Shown one piece after another: positions 8,933-17,575 of a stretch of 64,000 nucleotides of DNA; the stretch's first letter is position 1; every line of letters starts with the position of its first letter. The translations under genes and the position numbers were made by a program. The DNA comes from Paenibacillus sp. V4I3 (GTDB lineage Bacteria; Bacillota; Bacilli; Paenibacillales; NBRC-103111). The notes beneath the pieces were generated by a model. The model saw only the letters and a program-made list of their open reading frames with translations. It made no database searches and had not been told where the DNA came from. The stretch is taken from contig NZ_JAUSZA010000001.1 of NCBI RefSeq assembly GCF_030817215.1, positions 7,538,501 through 7,602,500 of the forward strand, written 5' to 3'.

Positions 8933-9379
8933 TCACAGACTAAATTCGCTCGGATTGAGGTTCAGCGCTGTACAAATATCTTTGACAACCTTCTTTTCTT
9001 GATCATCAAAATCTCCGTCTGCAGCACCAATTGCGCAGCATACCGCAATGATGATTCGTCCAACTTCCGGCTTATTGTTAAACTTGGAAATAACTTTAAG
9101 CGCTTCTTGCTTGCCTACAATGGCTGAGAATTCAAAGTTGCCAGCAAAGTGATTGAAGCGAGCGATGACATTACTGACATCAAATACTTTAAGCTCTTCG
9201 CTACGGCTGATGTAACCAATCATCTTTTCTTTTTCTGAATTACCAATGCTGCCATCAGCGGCCGCTACAATCGCACAACCTGCTACAACGGCATCCAGAA
9301 AATCTTTGTTTTGAAATTTTTTGACTTGCTCGGACAAGCCCGTTTTCGCGCTTGAAAACCATGATTTAAACGTACTCAT
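8933..9379 (-). CDS. terB: TerB-family tellurite-resistance/stress protein
   Basis: A ~148-residue all-helical TerB protein. It has the two acidic repeats typical of the fold, AIVAAADGSIGNSEKE and CAIGAADGDFDDQEKK, which probably bind metal ions. The longer open frame to 9439 is unlikely to be used: the ATG at 9379 has AGGTGG upstream and gives the usual MSTFKSWF start. As first gene it sets the 5' end of the Ter operon (terB-terD-terD-terD-terD/A-terC-lyase-PRTases-HAD-ATP-grasp). TerB is thought to link TerC at the membrane with cytosolic TerD. Confidence 0.9.
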   Translation of the reverse strand: MSTFKSWFSSAKTGLSEQVKKFQNKDFLDAVVAGCAIVAAADGSIGNSEKEKMIGYISRSEELKVFDVSNVIARFNHFAGNFEFSAIVGKQEALKVISKFNNKPEVGRIIIAVCCAIGAADGDFDDQEKKVVKDICTALNLNPSEFSL

Positions 9380-9457
9380 TTCAGCACCACCTATATGATT
9401 TAGTAACACATTTTGACTATAGGCTACATTTTTCTCCACAATAGTCTATGTTCACAG

Positions 9458-9484
9458 TTTATACGATTACACATTTGTTTTCAA
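9458..9484 (-). promoter_or_regulatory. Possible promoter of the Ter operon
   Basis: On the minus strand TTGAAA (9484-9479) and TATAAA (9463-9458) are spaced by 15 bases, about 80 bases before the terB start. The spacer is short, and a CGTATAAA element at the same place could instead belong to an extracytoplasmic sigma factor; I cannot decide between them. Confidence 0.35.
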
Positions 9485-9536
9485 ATATTGGAATTTCAAA
9501 GCTGCATTAGGAAATAATTCAACCTAAACGCCATAG

Positions 9537-9557
9537 AACCGCCCAAAACGGGCGGTT
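9537..9557 (-). terminator. Hairpin after the S-alkyl-cysteine cluster
   Basis: Perfect 8-bp GC-rich stem AACCGCCC/GGGCGGTT with a 5-base loop, about 50 bases beyond the monooxygenase stop and before the Ter operon. The following T-run is weak on both strands, but the position between two co-directional operons fits termination. Confidence 0.6.
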
Positions 9558-9608
9558 AAAATAGACTAATTAATTAAAATGGAAATAAGTACCAATACTA
9601 ACTGAATT

Positions 9609-10937
9609 TTAGATAGCAGCCTCTACCTTCGTGTAGCGATTCGCAGGAATCGGTACGCCTAGGTTTCCCCGCAGCGTGTCAGATTCATACTCTTTTCGGT
9701 ATATACCGCGCTCTTGAAGGATTGGCACAACGAGATCGACGAAATCGTCCAATCCTTTGGGAAGAGCTGCGGCAATAATAAAGCCGTCTGCCGCTTCTTC
9801 TTTAAACCAGCGCTCGACACGATCAGCCACTTGTTCGGGTGTTCCTGTAAATTCATTGCGCGGTGTTGCGATACCAAGCGCAACTTGACGAAGTGTGAGG
9901 TTTTTCTCTTTCGCCGTTTGCTTGATTTTATCCGTACCGCTGCGGAAACTGTTACTGCCGAAATCTCCGAGATCCGGGAACGGTTCATCAAGTGGATATT
10001 GAGAGAAATCGTGGTGCTCAAAGAAGCGCCCCAGAAAATCCAATGCTTTATCAATCGTAACTAAATTAGCAATTTCTTGATATTTGCTTTCTGCTTCTTC
10101 TTCCGTGCGTCCGATAATCGGGCTAATCCCAGGAAGAATAACGAGTTCTTCGGCTGAACGGCCATAAGCTACCGCTCTGCTTTTAATATCTTGATAATAA
10201 GCCTTAGCTTCCTCAATCGTTTCGTGTCCGGCAAATACGGCATCAGCGACTTTAGCCGCGAAAGCCCGACCATCCTCAGAAGCCCCTGCCTGGAAGATAA
10301 CCGGTTGGCCTTGCTTCGAACGCGCAATATTGAGTGGTCCCTGAACGGAGAAAAACTCCCCTTTGTGGTTCAACGTATGCAGTTTGCTTGGATCAAAGAA
10401 TACGCCGCTTTCTTTATCCCGAACGAAGGCATCGTCTTCCCAGGAATCCCAAAGTCCACGCGCTACTTCCAAGAATTCATTCGCGATCCGATATCGTTCT
10501 GGATGTGTGGGGTGCTGGTCTTTGCTAAAATTTCTTGCCGATCCCTCTAGAGGTGAAGTTACGATGTTCCACCCTGCACGCCCATCACTGATCAGATCAA
10601 TCGAGCCGAATTGTCTGGACACTGTAAATGGCTCGCTGTAGGAGGTCGAAAGTGTACCAACCAGACCAATATTGGACGTGACAGCAGCCAGCGCTGAAAG
10701 AATCGTAATCGGTTCAAACCGATTCAAAAAGTGAGGGATGGATTTCTCGGTAATGTACAGACCGTCTGCAATGAAAACCAGATCGAATTTACCGGCTTCA
10801 GCTTTCTGGGCCTGCTGTTTATAAAAACCAAAATTGACGCTGGCATCAGTAATCGCCTCGGGATGGCGCCATCCTGATATGTTTCCACCAACACCATGAA
10901 TGATTGCTCCAAGCTTCAGTTGCTTTTGTTTTGACAT
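9609..10937 (-). CDS. cmoJ: NtaA/DmoA-family FMN-dependent monooxygenase (CmoJ-like)
   Basis: The ~442-residue protein is a class C flavin monooxygenase of the NtaA/SnaA/DszA type: GAIIHGVGGNISGWRHP at the start, FDLVFIADGLY, GTLSTSYSEPFTVSRQFGSIDLISDGRAGWNIVTS, and QAGASEDGRAFAAKVADAVF. Length and motifs match B. subtilis CmoJ (YtnJ), which acts on N-acetyl S-alkyl-cysteines with FMNH2 supplied by a reductase. GTG, ATG and ATG starts are clustered; I chose the ATG at 10937 because AAGGA lies 10 bases upstream. It is the last gene of the cluster. No dedicated flavin reductase gene is present here. Confidence 0.88.
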   Translation of the reverse strand: MSKQKQLKLGAIIHGVGGNISGWRHPEAITDASVNFGFYKQQAQKAEAGKFDLVFIADGLYITEKSIPHFLNRFEPITILSALAAVTSNIGLVGTLSTSYSEPFTVSRQFGSIDLISDGRAGWNIVTSPLEGSARNFSKDQHPTHPERYRIANEFLEVARGLWDSWEDDAFVRDKESGVFFDPSKLHTLNHKGEFFSVQGPLNIARSKQGQPVIFQAGASEDGRAFAAKVADAVFAGHETIEEAKAYYQDIKSRAVAYGRSAEELVILPGISPIIGRTEEEAESKYQEIANLVTIDKALDFLGRFFEHHDFSQYPLDEPFPDLGDFGSNSFRSGTDKIKQTAKEKNLTLRQVALGIATPRNEFTGTPEQVADRVERWFKEEAADGFIIAAALPKGLDDFVDLVVPILQERGIYRKEYESDTLRGNLGVPIPANRYTKVEAAI

Positions 10938-10959
10938 CGTCATCACGTCCTTATAATTA

Positions 10960-11490
10960 TTATTGAAGAATTGCTGCTTCTTTCAACTGCAAGCGGTAGC
11001 TTTTTACGACGTTTTCGCCCTTTAGAATATCCTTATCAAATGCCCGTTCGAAGCCTAAACGCTCATAAAGCTTCACGGCAGATTCCATCATATCGGAAGT
11101 GTGCAGATGCAGTGTAGATGCACCCAATTCCAGCGCTCGTCGGGCGCTTTCTTTAATGAGCTCCGTAGCGATTCCCTTGCCTCTCGCTTGCGGGGAGACA
11201 GCCAATAAGCGAATAATCGGAGTATGGATATCCAATTCAGGAAGTCCATAGGCAACCTGGGAAGACAGGAACAAGAGGGAGCTGCCCACGATTTCCCCAT
11301 TGATTTCGGCAATTAGTCGTGCAGAAGGAGCGTCGCCATCTACAGAGGCAAGAATGTTGTCTTTGTACTGCTGCCATCCTTCGGGAGGAAGAACTGCTTC
11401 GTATTGACTGTAGGCATCAATAAGAAGCTGCCTGATCCCCTCACGGTCTTCCGTACGAGCTTCGCGAATCCGAACCCTATTTGTACTCAT
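10960..11490 (-). CDS. GNAT N-acetyltransferase (SnaA-like)
   Basis: The ~176-residue GNAT domain shows REARTEDREGIRQLL at the N-terminus, the acetyl-CoA-binding RLLAVSPQARGKGIATELIK motif, and LYERLGFERAF near the C-terminus. In the B. subtilis counterpart locus the GNAT enzyme (SnaA) N-acetylates S-alkyl- or S-succino-cysteine before oxidation of the S-substituent. The ATG at 11490 has AGAGGTG at good spacing; the upstream GTG does not. Substrate assignment comes from context, since GNAT sequences rarely reveal it. Confidence 0.82.
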   Translation of the reverse strand: MSTNRVRIREARTEDREGIRQLLIDAYSQYEAVLPPEGWQQYKDNILASVDGDAPSARLIAEINGEIVGSSLLFLSSQVAYGLPELDIHTPIIRLLAVSPQARGKGIATELIKESARRALELGASTLHLHTSDMMESAVKLYERLGFERAFDKDILKGENVVKSYRLQLKEAAILQ

Positions 11491-11538
11491 TTCCCCCACA
11501 CCTCTTTCTATCACATATAGGTTTAGTCGGTTTTATTA

Positions 11539-12018
11539 TTAAAGGTTCGCGGCTTGCCTAGCTTGTTTAATCCGCTCTATTTGGGCAAGATGCACCTGCA
11601 CATGTGCGGTAAAAGATTGAACGACATCCGTCAAAGCTAACGTCTGACCTTTGAAGTTAACGCCCGTTTTCTCCCAGTCTTGTGGGGATAGTCTTCGCAA
11701 TAATAGGCTGTTATAGGTCAATAAAACTTCGAAAGCGTCCAAAATATCTAAAGCTGCACCTTCATTCGCCTTGGCACTGCTTACCCAAGCATCTTGCCCA
11801 AAGGCAGGCAATTGGACCGTGGATCCAGAAATGATCTCGCGAATGCGAAAGGAAACAACAATGTTATGATCGGTCAAATGAGACAGAACTTCCGTCACAC
11901 TCCATTTATCCGCGTTCTCTTTCCATTTCAACTGCTCATCCGTAAGTCCGTCAATCGCTGCTCTCAACTGTTTATTTGTATCTATATAAGGTTGAATATC
12001 GATTACAAGTTGACTCAT
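11539..12018 (-). CDS. DinB/YfiT-family metal-dependent protein in the S-alkyl-cysteine cluster
   Basis: A 159-residue four-helix DinB-type protein: KWSVTEVLSHLTDHN supplies the first histidine and TAHVQVHLAQI supplies the HxxxH pair near the C-terminus. The metal-binding triad of DinB/YfiT proteins therefore looks intact. Members include bacillithiol S-transferases (BstA) and other thiol-dependent enzymes. The start overlaps the deacetylase stop by 4 bases (ATGA). B. subtilis ytmI-type clusters lack this gene, so here it may form or open thiol S-conjugates that feed the pathway. That role is inference. Confidence 0.78.
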   Translation of the reverse strand: MSQLVIDIQPYIDTNKQLRAAIDGLTDEQLKWKENADKWSVTEVLSHLTDHNIVVSFRIREIISGSTVQLPAFGQDAWVSSAKANEGAALDILDAFEVLLTYNSLLLRRLSPQDWEKTGVNFKGQTLALTDVVQSFTAHVQVHLAQIERIKQARQAANL

Positions 12019-13202
12019 CCTGATACCTCCACTTCGAATTTGGAGCTTATTTGCTTGAGAGCTTGCTCCGCTAATATGGCAAAATAGTTGGCACTGATCG
12101 GCAGTGCGCGCTCATCTAGATCAAAGGCGGGATGGTGCCATTCCTGCGTACCCGATGTACCCATGAATAAGAAAACACCCGGCACCTTCTTCTGATAGAA
12201 AGCGAAGTCTTCCCCTGCTAGCGATGGTGTAGGCGTGATGACCTGCAAGCCAGCAATATCCGCAGCTAGGGTTGCTAATTCTGCTAAGCCCGCATCGTTC
12301 TGCACGGCTGGAGGACCCTTGATCCATCGTACAGATGCCTTCGTCCCATAAGCAGCCGCTACACCATGAACAACTTGATCGAACCTGTTCAGAACCGTGG
12401 CTCGAACCTCCTTATCGAATGTCCTCACCGTTCCATCTAAGACAGCTTTATCCGGAATGACATTCCAAGCGGTTCCACTGTGTATCTTGGTGACGCTTAT
12501 CACAGCACTTTGCAGCGCACTCACATTCCGGCTTACAATCGCTTGGAGTGCTGTGACGATATGTGCGCCGGTTACAATGGGATCTATCCCCGCTTCAGGC
12601 ACCCCAGCATGTGTACCCTTACCCTCGATTTCAACAACAAACCCATCTGCAGAAGCCATGAGTGGTCCCGCTTTAATGCCGATTGTGCCCACAGGAAGAT
12701 CGGGTTTATTGTGCATTCCAAATACGGCACGAACCCCCTCCAAAGCACCGCTCCTGATGACCTGCTCCGCTCCTTGCGCTTTCTCCTCTGCCGGTTGGAA
12801 AATGAAACGAACCGTACCCAGCAGCTCCTTCTCTCGCTGCTTTAATAAGAAAGCGGCGCCCAGAATGGCTGCGGTATGAAAATCATGTCCGCAAGCATGC
12901 ATGGTGCCCGGAACCAATGAGGCGTAAGCCAGTCCAGTAGATTCCTGGACAGGCAACGCATCAATATCGGCTCGCAGCGCAATAATGGGTCCTTCGTGCA
13001 GACCGCCAACCTCCGCGATAAGACCTGTTTTCAGAGGAAAATTAGCCACTCGGATACCCGCTTCCTGCAGCCAGTCTCGGATAGATGCGGTTGTTTGAAC
13101 CTCTTCGTTCGATAATTCCGGATTTTGATGCAGATGACGCCGAATCGCGATCAGCTTCTGCTCAAATGCCGACTGTGATTGTTCCGACAGCGTTTCGCTC
13201 AT
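12015..13202 (-). CDS. M20-family amidohydrolase (SndA/SndB-like N-acetyl-cysteine-conjugate deacetylase)
   Basis: The ~395-residue M20D peptidase carries IALRADIDALPV, the metal-ligand GTMHACGHDFHTAAILGAA, IFQPAEEKAQGAEQVI with the catalytic glutamates, GKGTHAGVPEAGIDP in the lid domain, and LAGEDFAFYQKKVPG near the end. In S-alkyl-cysteine salvage the homologue removes the N-acetyl group after dealkylation, releasing cysteine. I took the ATG at 13202 (GGGGGA 6 bases upstream); an ATG at 13208 is an alternative. It is coupled to the DinB gene by a 4-base overlap. Confidence 0.88.
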   Translation of the reverse strand: MSETLSEQSQSAFEQKLIAIRRHLHQNPELSNEEVQTTASIRDWLQEAGIRVANFPLKTGLIAEVGGLHEGPIIALRADIDALPVQESTGLAYASLVPGTMHACGHDFHTAAILGAAFLLKQREKELLGTVRFIFQPAEEKAQGAEQVIRSGALEGVRAVFGMHNKPDLPVGTIGIKAGPLMASADGFVVEIEGKGTHAGVPEAGIDPIVTGAHIVTALQAIVSRNVSALQSAVISVTKIHSGTAWNVIPDKAVLDGTVRTFDKEVRATVLNRFDQVVHGVAAAYGTKASVRWIKGPPAVQNDAGLAELATLAADIAGLQVITPTPSLAGEDFAFYQKKVPGVFLFMGTSGTQEWHHPAFDLDERALPISANYFAILAEQALKQISSKFEVEVSG

Positions 13203-13240
13203 GCACATTCCCCCTCTAAAAAGCCCAATGGCGTTTTTAC

Positions 13241-14251
13241 CTACACAAGCAGCTCCGAGAACGCCTCACTAAGCAATTCAAATGACCGCAAGCGTTTGGC
13301 GAAATCTTTCACCGACGTTGTAACGATAAACTCATCTACCCTATACGTTTGCTGGATGTCCAGCAGCTTTTGACGGACGGATTCTTTGGTGCCTTTCGTA
13401 ATCTCCGCTTCCTTCTCTTCTACGGTGAATTTGGCTTGCGTTTGCCGTCCATACTCCTCGGCTTGTTCAAGGGTTCCTACCGTCAAGGTTTTACCGTTTT
13501 CCAAATGGATTTTGACATTTTTATATTCGCCAGCCATCACTTTGGCCTCTTCTTCTGTGTCAGCTACAATTAAGGACAGTGCCAAGATCGCCTTCGGCTG
13601 CCCGCCTTGTTCTCGATTAAATCCAGTGTGATACGCTTCAAAAGCAGCAGCTGCCACAGCAGGATCACCATTTATGAATTGCGCAAATACATAAGGAAGC
13701 CCTAATTCAGCTGCTAATTCCGCACTGGCCGCAGTGGCGCCAAGCAGATAGATATCCGCTGATTGTGTCGGAATCGGAGATACCCTAAGGCCTGTAAGCG
13801 GATGATCAGCATCCAATCGATTATGAACAAATTGTTTGAGTTCCTTCAGCTTCTCCGATAAAGTAGCTGGCTCTGTAATGCCCTGCTGTAGAGCTTTCGT
13901 AGAACGAGGAAGCCCGCCAGGCGCCCTTCCGATCCCAAGATCTACTCTTCCAGGCGCTAATGATGCCAGGACATTAAAGTTTTCTGCAACTTTGTAGGGA
14001 CTGTAATGCTGCAGCATGATGCCGCCAGAGCCAATACGTATGCGCTCTGTTTTCGCTAATAAATGAGAAATTAGCACCTCGGGTGAAGAACCGGCCAATT
14101 GATCGGAATCGTGATGCTCCGATACCCAAAAGCGGTGATAGTCCAGCTTTTCCGCTAGTTGCACTAGCTCAATCGTATGCTGCAGAGCGGCTTCCGCATT
14201 CTCCCCCGGGAAAATAACGCTTTGATCCAAAATACTAAGTTTGATCCCCAT
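13241..14251 (-). CDS. cmoO: LLM-class flavin-dependent oxidoreductase (CmoO/YtmO-like)
   Basis: The ~336-residue bacterial-luciferase-like enzyme has KLSILDQSVIFPGEN at the start, HRFWVSEHHDSDQLAGSSPEVLISHLL, RIRIGSGGIMLQHYSPYKVAENF and DLGIGRAPGGLPRSTKAL. This is the usual signature of the group that includes B. subtilis YtmO (CmoO). It would be a second monooxygenase for S-alkyl-cysteine derivatives, perhaps with a different substituent range from the NtaA-type enzyme in the same cluster. CGGAG 8 bases before the ATG at 14251 supports that start over the upstream GTG. Confidence 0.87.
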   Translation of the reverse strand: MGIKLSILDQSVIFPGENAEAALQHTIELVQLAEKLDYHRFWVSEHHDSDQLAGSSPEVLISHLLAKTERIRIGSGGIMLQHYSPYKVAENFNVLASLAPGRVDLGIGRAPGGLPRSTKALQQGITEPATLSEKLKELKQFVHNRLDADHPLTGLRVSPIPTQSADIYLLGATAASAELAAELGLPYVFAQFINGDPAVAAAAFEAYHTGFNREQGGQPKAILALSLIVADTEEEAKVMAGEYKNVKIHLENGKTLTVGTLEQAEEYGRQTQAKFTVEEKEAEITKGTKESVRQKLLDIQQTYRVDEFIVTTSVKDFAKRLRSFELLSEAFSELLV

Positions 14252-14278
14252 ATCATCCACTCCGTATTCGCTGTAAAT

Positions 14279-15031
14279 TTAAATGTTAAACGTATACTCC
14301 GGCGTAATTCGTTTCAAAAATTGTCTCGTACGCTCTTCTTTCGCATCGCTAAAAATATCCTGAGGCCTTCCTTCTTCCACAATCACACCTTGATCCATAA
14401 AAACAACATGATTCGAAACTTCACGAGCAAAGCCCATTTCATGCGTGACGACAATCATCGTAATGCCTTCTTTGGCAATTTTCTGGATAACCTCCAGCAC
14501 CTCACCGACCAACTCAGGATCAAGTGCAGAGGTTGGTTCATCGAACAAAATCACTTCTGGATTGAGTGCCAGCGCACGGGCAATGCCCACCCTCTGCTGC
14601 TGTCCGCCTGACAGTTGGCTTGGATAAGCGTCCAGCTTACTTCCCAGCCCCACTTTCTCCAGCATTTGAATGCTCGTTTGCCGTGCAGTTTCTTTGGATT
14701 GCTTCTGTACAATGACAAGGCCCTCCATCACATTTTCCAGCACCGTTTTATGTTTAAATAAATTGTAATGTTGAAATACCATCGCCGTTTTCTTGCGCAG
14801 CGTGTGAATATCCTGTTTGCTCGGACGCTTGCAATTGATGGTGAAATCCCCAATCATTACCTCACCTTGATTCGGCTTCTCCAAGTAATTGATGCAGCGA
14901 AGCAGCGTCGTTTTGCCTGAACCGCTTGGGCCAAGAATACAGACGACTTCACCCTTTTTAACCGTCAAATTGATACCTTTCAGCACCTCATGCTTGCCGA
15001 ATGCTTTGGTGATATTCGCCATTTTGATCAT
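14279..15031 (-). CDS. tcyN: Amino-acid ABC transporter ATP-binding protein (TcyN-like)
   Basis: A 250-residue polar-amino-acid-type ATPase with Walker A GPSGSGKTTLL, Q-loop FQHYNLFKHKTVLENV, signature LSGGQQQRVGIARALA, Walker B VILFDEPTSALDPE, and the switch histidine in VVTHEMGF. It energises the two co-encoded permeases; the ATG overlaps the preceding permease stop by 4 bases. In B. subtilis the homologous TcyJKLMN importer takes up cystine and S-substituted cysteines. Confidence 0.93.
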   Translation of the reverse strand: MIKMANITKAFGKHEVLKGINLTVKKGEVVCILGPSGSGKTTLLRCINYLEKPNQGEVMIGDFTINCKRPSKQDIHTLRKKTAMVFQHYNLFKHKTVLENVMEGLVIVQKQSKETARQTSIQMLEKVGLGSKLDAYPSQLSGGQQQRVGIARALALNPEVILFDEPTSALDPELVGEVLEVIQKIAKEGITMIVVTHEMGFAREVSNHVVFMDQGVIVEEGRPQDIFSDAKEERTRQFLKRITPEYTFNI

Positions 15032-15738
15032 TGTACACCACCTCGGTTGTAAATATTTATTCGTTTTTCTAGCAGCTCCGTTATCTTCTCGATCAGAACC
15101 GTCACTGCCCAGAATAGGAAAGCCGCGGCAATATACGATTCAAAGAATTTCCAATTTGTCGTAGCAACGATTTGCGCTTTGGCATTAATTTCAACAACGG
15201 ATACCGTGAAAGCCAGTGTAGAACCGTGAAGCATACCAATGAACGAATTGGATAAGTTAGGCAAGCTAACAGCCAGTGCCTGAGGAAGCACAATGCGCCT
15301 TAACGCCTGCGGTGTTGTCATGCCGATGGAATAGGCAGCTTCGATCTGTCCCTTATTCACGGCTAGAATGCCTGATCTCACTACTTCAGCCAAATAGGCC
15401 CCTGCTGTAATCGAGAAGGAGAGAAAGGCGAAACCGATCATTGGAATAGAAGTCGATCGGAAGCTCCAACCGATGGCTGTTGCCAAAGAATCAATAATAA
15501 CAGGCAATCCGAAATAAATGAGCAGCAAATGCATCAGCATCGGTGTTCCTCGTATGAACGTTACATAGCCGCTTGCGATGTAATGGATAACAGGTACGCG
15601 GTATATTCGGATGATCGCCACTGCCGATCCAATCAGAAATCCGAAGAAAACCGATACAATCGTAATTAGCATCGTAATGGGCAAAGCAGAGAGCAGTTGA
15701 ATAAAGGCGGAACCGATAAACCCTAGATCGAGCTTCAT
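15028..15738 (-). CDS. tcyM: Amino-acid ABC transporter permease (TcyM-like)
   Basis: A 236-residue inner-membrane permease with five predicted helices and the HisM/GlnP-type EAA loop (VRSGILAVNKGQIEAAYSIGMTTPQALRRIVLPQA). RGTPMLMHLLLIYFGLP is the family signature. It is paired with a second homologous permease encoded just upstream, as in heterodimeric TcyL/TcyM systems, with 4-base overlaps on both sides. The assignment of L versus M is arbitrary. Confidence 0.9.
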   Translation of the reverse strand: MKLDLGFIGSAFIQLLSALPITMLITIVSVFFGFLIGSAVAIIRIYRVPVIHYIASGYVTFIRGTPMLMHLLLIYFGLPVIIDSLATAIGWSFRSTSIPMIGFAFLSFSITAGAYLAEVVRSGILAVNKGQIEAAYSIGMTTPQALRRIVLPQALAVSLPNLSNSFIGMLHGSTLAFTVSVVEINAKAQIVATTNWKFFESYIAAAFLFWAVTVLIEKITELLEKRINIYNRGGVQ

Positions 15739-16517
15739 GGTTGATACCCTCCTTTATCTGTTTGAGCGGATGCAGCCCAGGGTGTCTTAAACAAGCGCCT
15801 AAATGTAAACTTCGAATCACGTTGAACAATGAGTTGTTCATGCCGAAGTAGTCTTTTTTCAACATCCAAGAACAGCTTCTCCAGCCCGTAACAAATGACA
15901 AAGTAGATGAGCGATAAACAAATGTAAGTTTCAACAAAATGTTGAGTTGCCGCACCAAGCGTTTGCGCTTTCCCCATCAATTCCATCGCGCCTAACGAAA
16001 AGGCTAACGAAGTATCCTTCAAATTGGCGATAAGCAGATTCGCAAAGTTCGGTATCGATATGGCAAGCGCTTGTGGCATGATGATACGTGTAAAGGCTTG
16101 GTACCCTGTCATTCCTATCGCATAAGCAGCCTCCACTTGCCCTCGATCCACGGCTTTCACGGCTGCCCGAATGACTTCAGAGATATAAGCCCCGCCATGC
16201 AGCCCAAAAGTCAGAATAACGAAGGTCAGGACGGGGGCTTTAGAGACGTCGACGTTAATGAGCTTCAAGATCTCGGGAAGACCATAATAGATGAGGAACA
16301 ATTGGATAAGGATCGGCGTCCCCCGGAAAAATGACACATAGATTTGGGATATCCTTCTTAGCACCGGAACCTCATACAACCGTGGCAGGGCTATGAGGAA
16401 TCCGATCAGTACACCCAGCAGCATAGAGCAAGCTACAATAAACAATGTAATATGGAGATAAGAGACTAATTTGGGCAAAAAATCAAAGACATAGGTGATA
16501 TCAAATTGTTGTTCCAT
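15735..16517 (-). CDS. tcyL: Amino-acid ABC transporter permease (TcyL-like)
   Basis: A 260-residue permease of the same HisM/GlnP family, with RGTPILIQLFLIYYGLPEIL and the EAA loop IRAAVKAVDRGQVEAAYAIGMTGYQAFTRIIMPQA. Its C-terminal ~30 residues are a soluble, basic extension beyond the usual ~235-residue permease length. It probably forms the heterodimeric channel with the next gene product. It follows the binding-protein gene with a 44-base gap. Confidence 0.9.
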   Translation of the reverse strand: MEQQFDITYVFDFLPKLVSYLHITLFIVACSMLLGVLIGFLIALPRLYEVPVLRRISQIYVSFFRGTPILIQLFLIYYGLPEILKLINVDVSKAPVLTFVILTFGLHGGAYISEVIRAAVKAVDRGQVEAAYAIGMTGYQAFTRIIMPQALAISIPNFANLLIANLKDTSLAFSLGAMELMGKAQTLGAATQHFVETYICLSLIYFVICYGLEKLFLDVEKRLLRHEQLIVQRDSKFTFRRLFKTPWAASAQTDKGGYQP

Positions 16518-16561
16518 TCGGACGATCTCACCTTTCTGTACCGTTCTTACTTAAAGCTGCA

Positions 16562-17428
16562 TTAATCTTTCTTCGTATAGTCTCCTCCGAGCCATTGTGT
16601 GCTAAGTTTGGAAAGCGTTCCATCTGCCTTCACAGCTTTCAACGCCACGTCGATTTTATCCGCAAGAGCTTGCCCGTCTTTATCATTTTTGCGGAAAAGA
16701 AAGCGAACCTCAGCTTCTTCAATAATCGGTCCCACTGCCTTTAATTTGCTTTGAGGGTCGACGAGCGGCAGCAAGAAATCCGCTCCGAGGGATCCGTCCG
16801 CACGTCCTGTTGTAAGCTGACTAACCAAATCGTTAGCTGCACCGTTTTGGTAAACTATTTTGATCGCGTTATCGTTTGCTTTATTATAATTTTCTAATAG
16901 CGTAGCTTCGGCACTAGTCGCTGTCGTTAACGCTTTTTTACCTTTTAAGTCATCAATCGATTTAATGTTTGTATTGTCTTTAGCCACGATAACTTTTGTT
17001 TTCCAGTACGCATAAGGCTCGTTGTTGAAAAGGTATTTTTGCTCTCTTTCCTTATTCTTCTCGATTTCGTGGGCAACAAAGTCAATTTTGTTCGTTTCCA
17101 AGCTGAGGAGCAGGTTAGCGAAATCCATCGTTTTGAATTCAAACTCGTAATCAGGAAGCCGATTATCCAGTTCTCTGACAAGCTCGATATCATAACCGGT
17201 AAGCTTACCGTCTTTATCAAGGAAAGCTACGTTCGGAAATTTGGTACCTGTTCCAACTATGATCTTCTTCACTTTGACAGGCTCGGTTGCAGCAGCTGTA
17301 GCTGCAGCAGCCTTCGTACCTTCAGCGGCTTCCTTTGGTGATGCGATGGTTTCTGTATTTTTCGCCCCACAGCCTGCTGCTACCAAAGCCAAAGTTAGTG
17401 TTGTTCCAAGGATTGTTAATTTTCTCAT
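16562..17428 (-). CDS. Amino-acid-binding lipoprotein of the ABC importer (TcyJ/K-like)
   Basis: A 288-residue periplasmic-type binding protein (PBPb fold), anchored through a lipobox: MRKLTILGTTLTLALVAAGC, so Cys20 becomes the lipidated N-terminus. A low-complexity Ala/Thr linker follows, then the binding domain with GTKFPNVAFLDKDGKLTGYDIEL and the C-terminal KAVKADGTLSKLSTQWLGGD. First structural gene after the regulator, consistent with high expression. Only one binding protein is seen, whereas B. subtilis has two (TcyJ and TcyK). Confidence 0.9.
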   Translation of the reverse strand: MRKLTILGTTLTLALVAAGCGAKNTETIASPKEAAEGTKAAAATAAATEPVKVKKIIVGTGTKFPNVAFLDKDGKLTGYDIELVRELDNRLPDYEFEFKTMDFANLLLSLETNKIDFVAHEIEKNKEREQKYLFNNEPYAYWKTKVIVAKDNTNIKSIDDLKGKKALTTATSAEATLLENYNKANDNAIKIVYQNGAANDLVSQLTTGRADGSLGADFLLPLVDPQSKLKAVGPIIEEAEVRFLFRKNDKDGQALADKIDVALKAVKADGTLSKLSTQWLGGDYTKKD

Positions 17429-17550
17429 CTGTGTATTCCCTCCATTTTTTCGGTTACAAACATTAAACTTATAATTCCTACCTGTTTTGTATGAATTAAC
17501 TTTAGAATTAATTTATCATCAAGTTTCACAACTGGATAATAGAGTTTTTC

Positions 17551-17562
17551 TATAAGCTTATA
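17551..17562. promoter_or_regulatory. 12-bp palindrome, candidate LysR operator upstream of the importer operon
   Basis: TATAAGCTTATA is a perfect palindrome in the gap between the regulator stop and the binding-protein gene. The 9-mer CTATAAGCT at 17550-17558 recurs at 18547-18555, in the region upstream of the LysR gene. Sharing between the regulator's own promoter region and its target's suggests autoregulation plus control of the cluster. Confidence 0.5.
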
Positions 17563-17575
17563 TAAGAATCTGATA

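Noticed and set aside
12397..12879. 160-codon plus-strand open frame over the M20 gene
   Set aside because: Antisense shadow of a clear M20 peptidase; no ribosome site and no recognisable domain.
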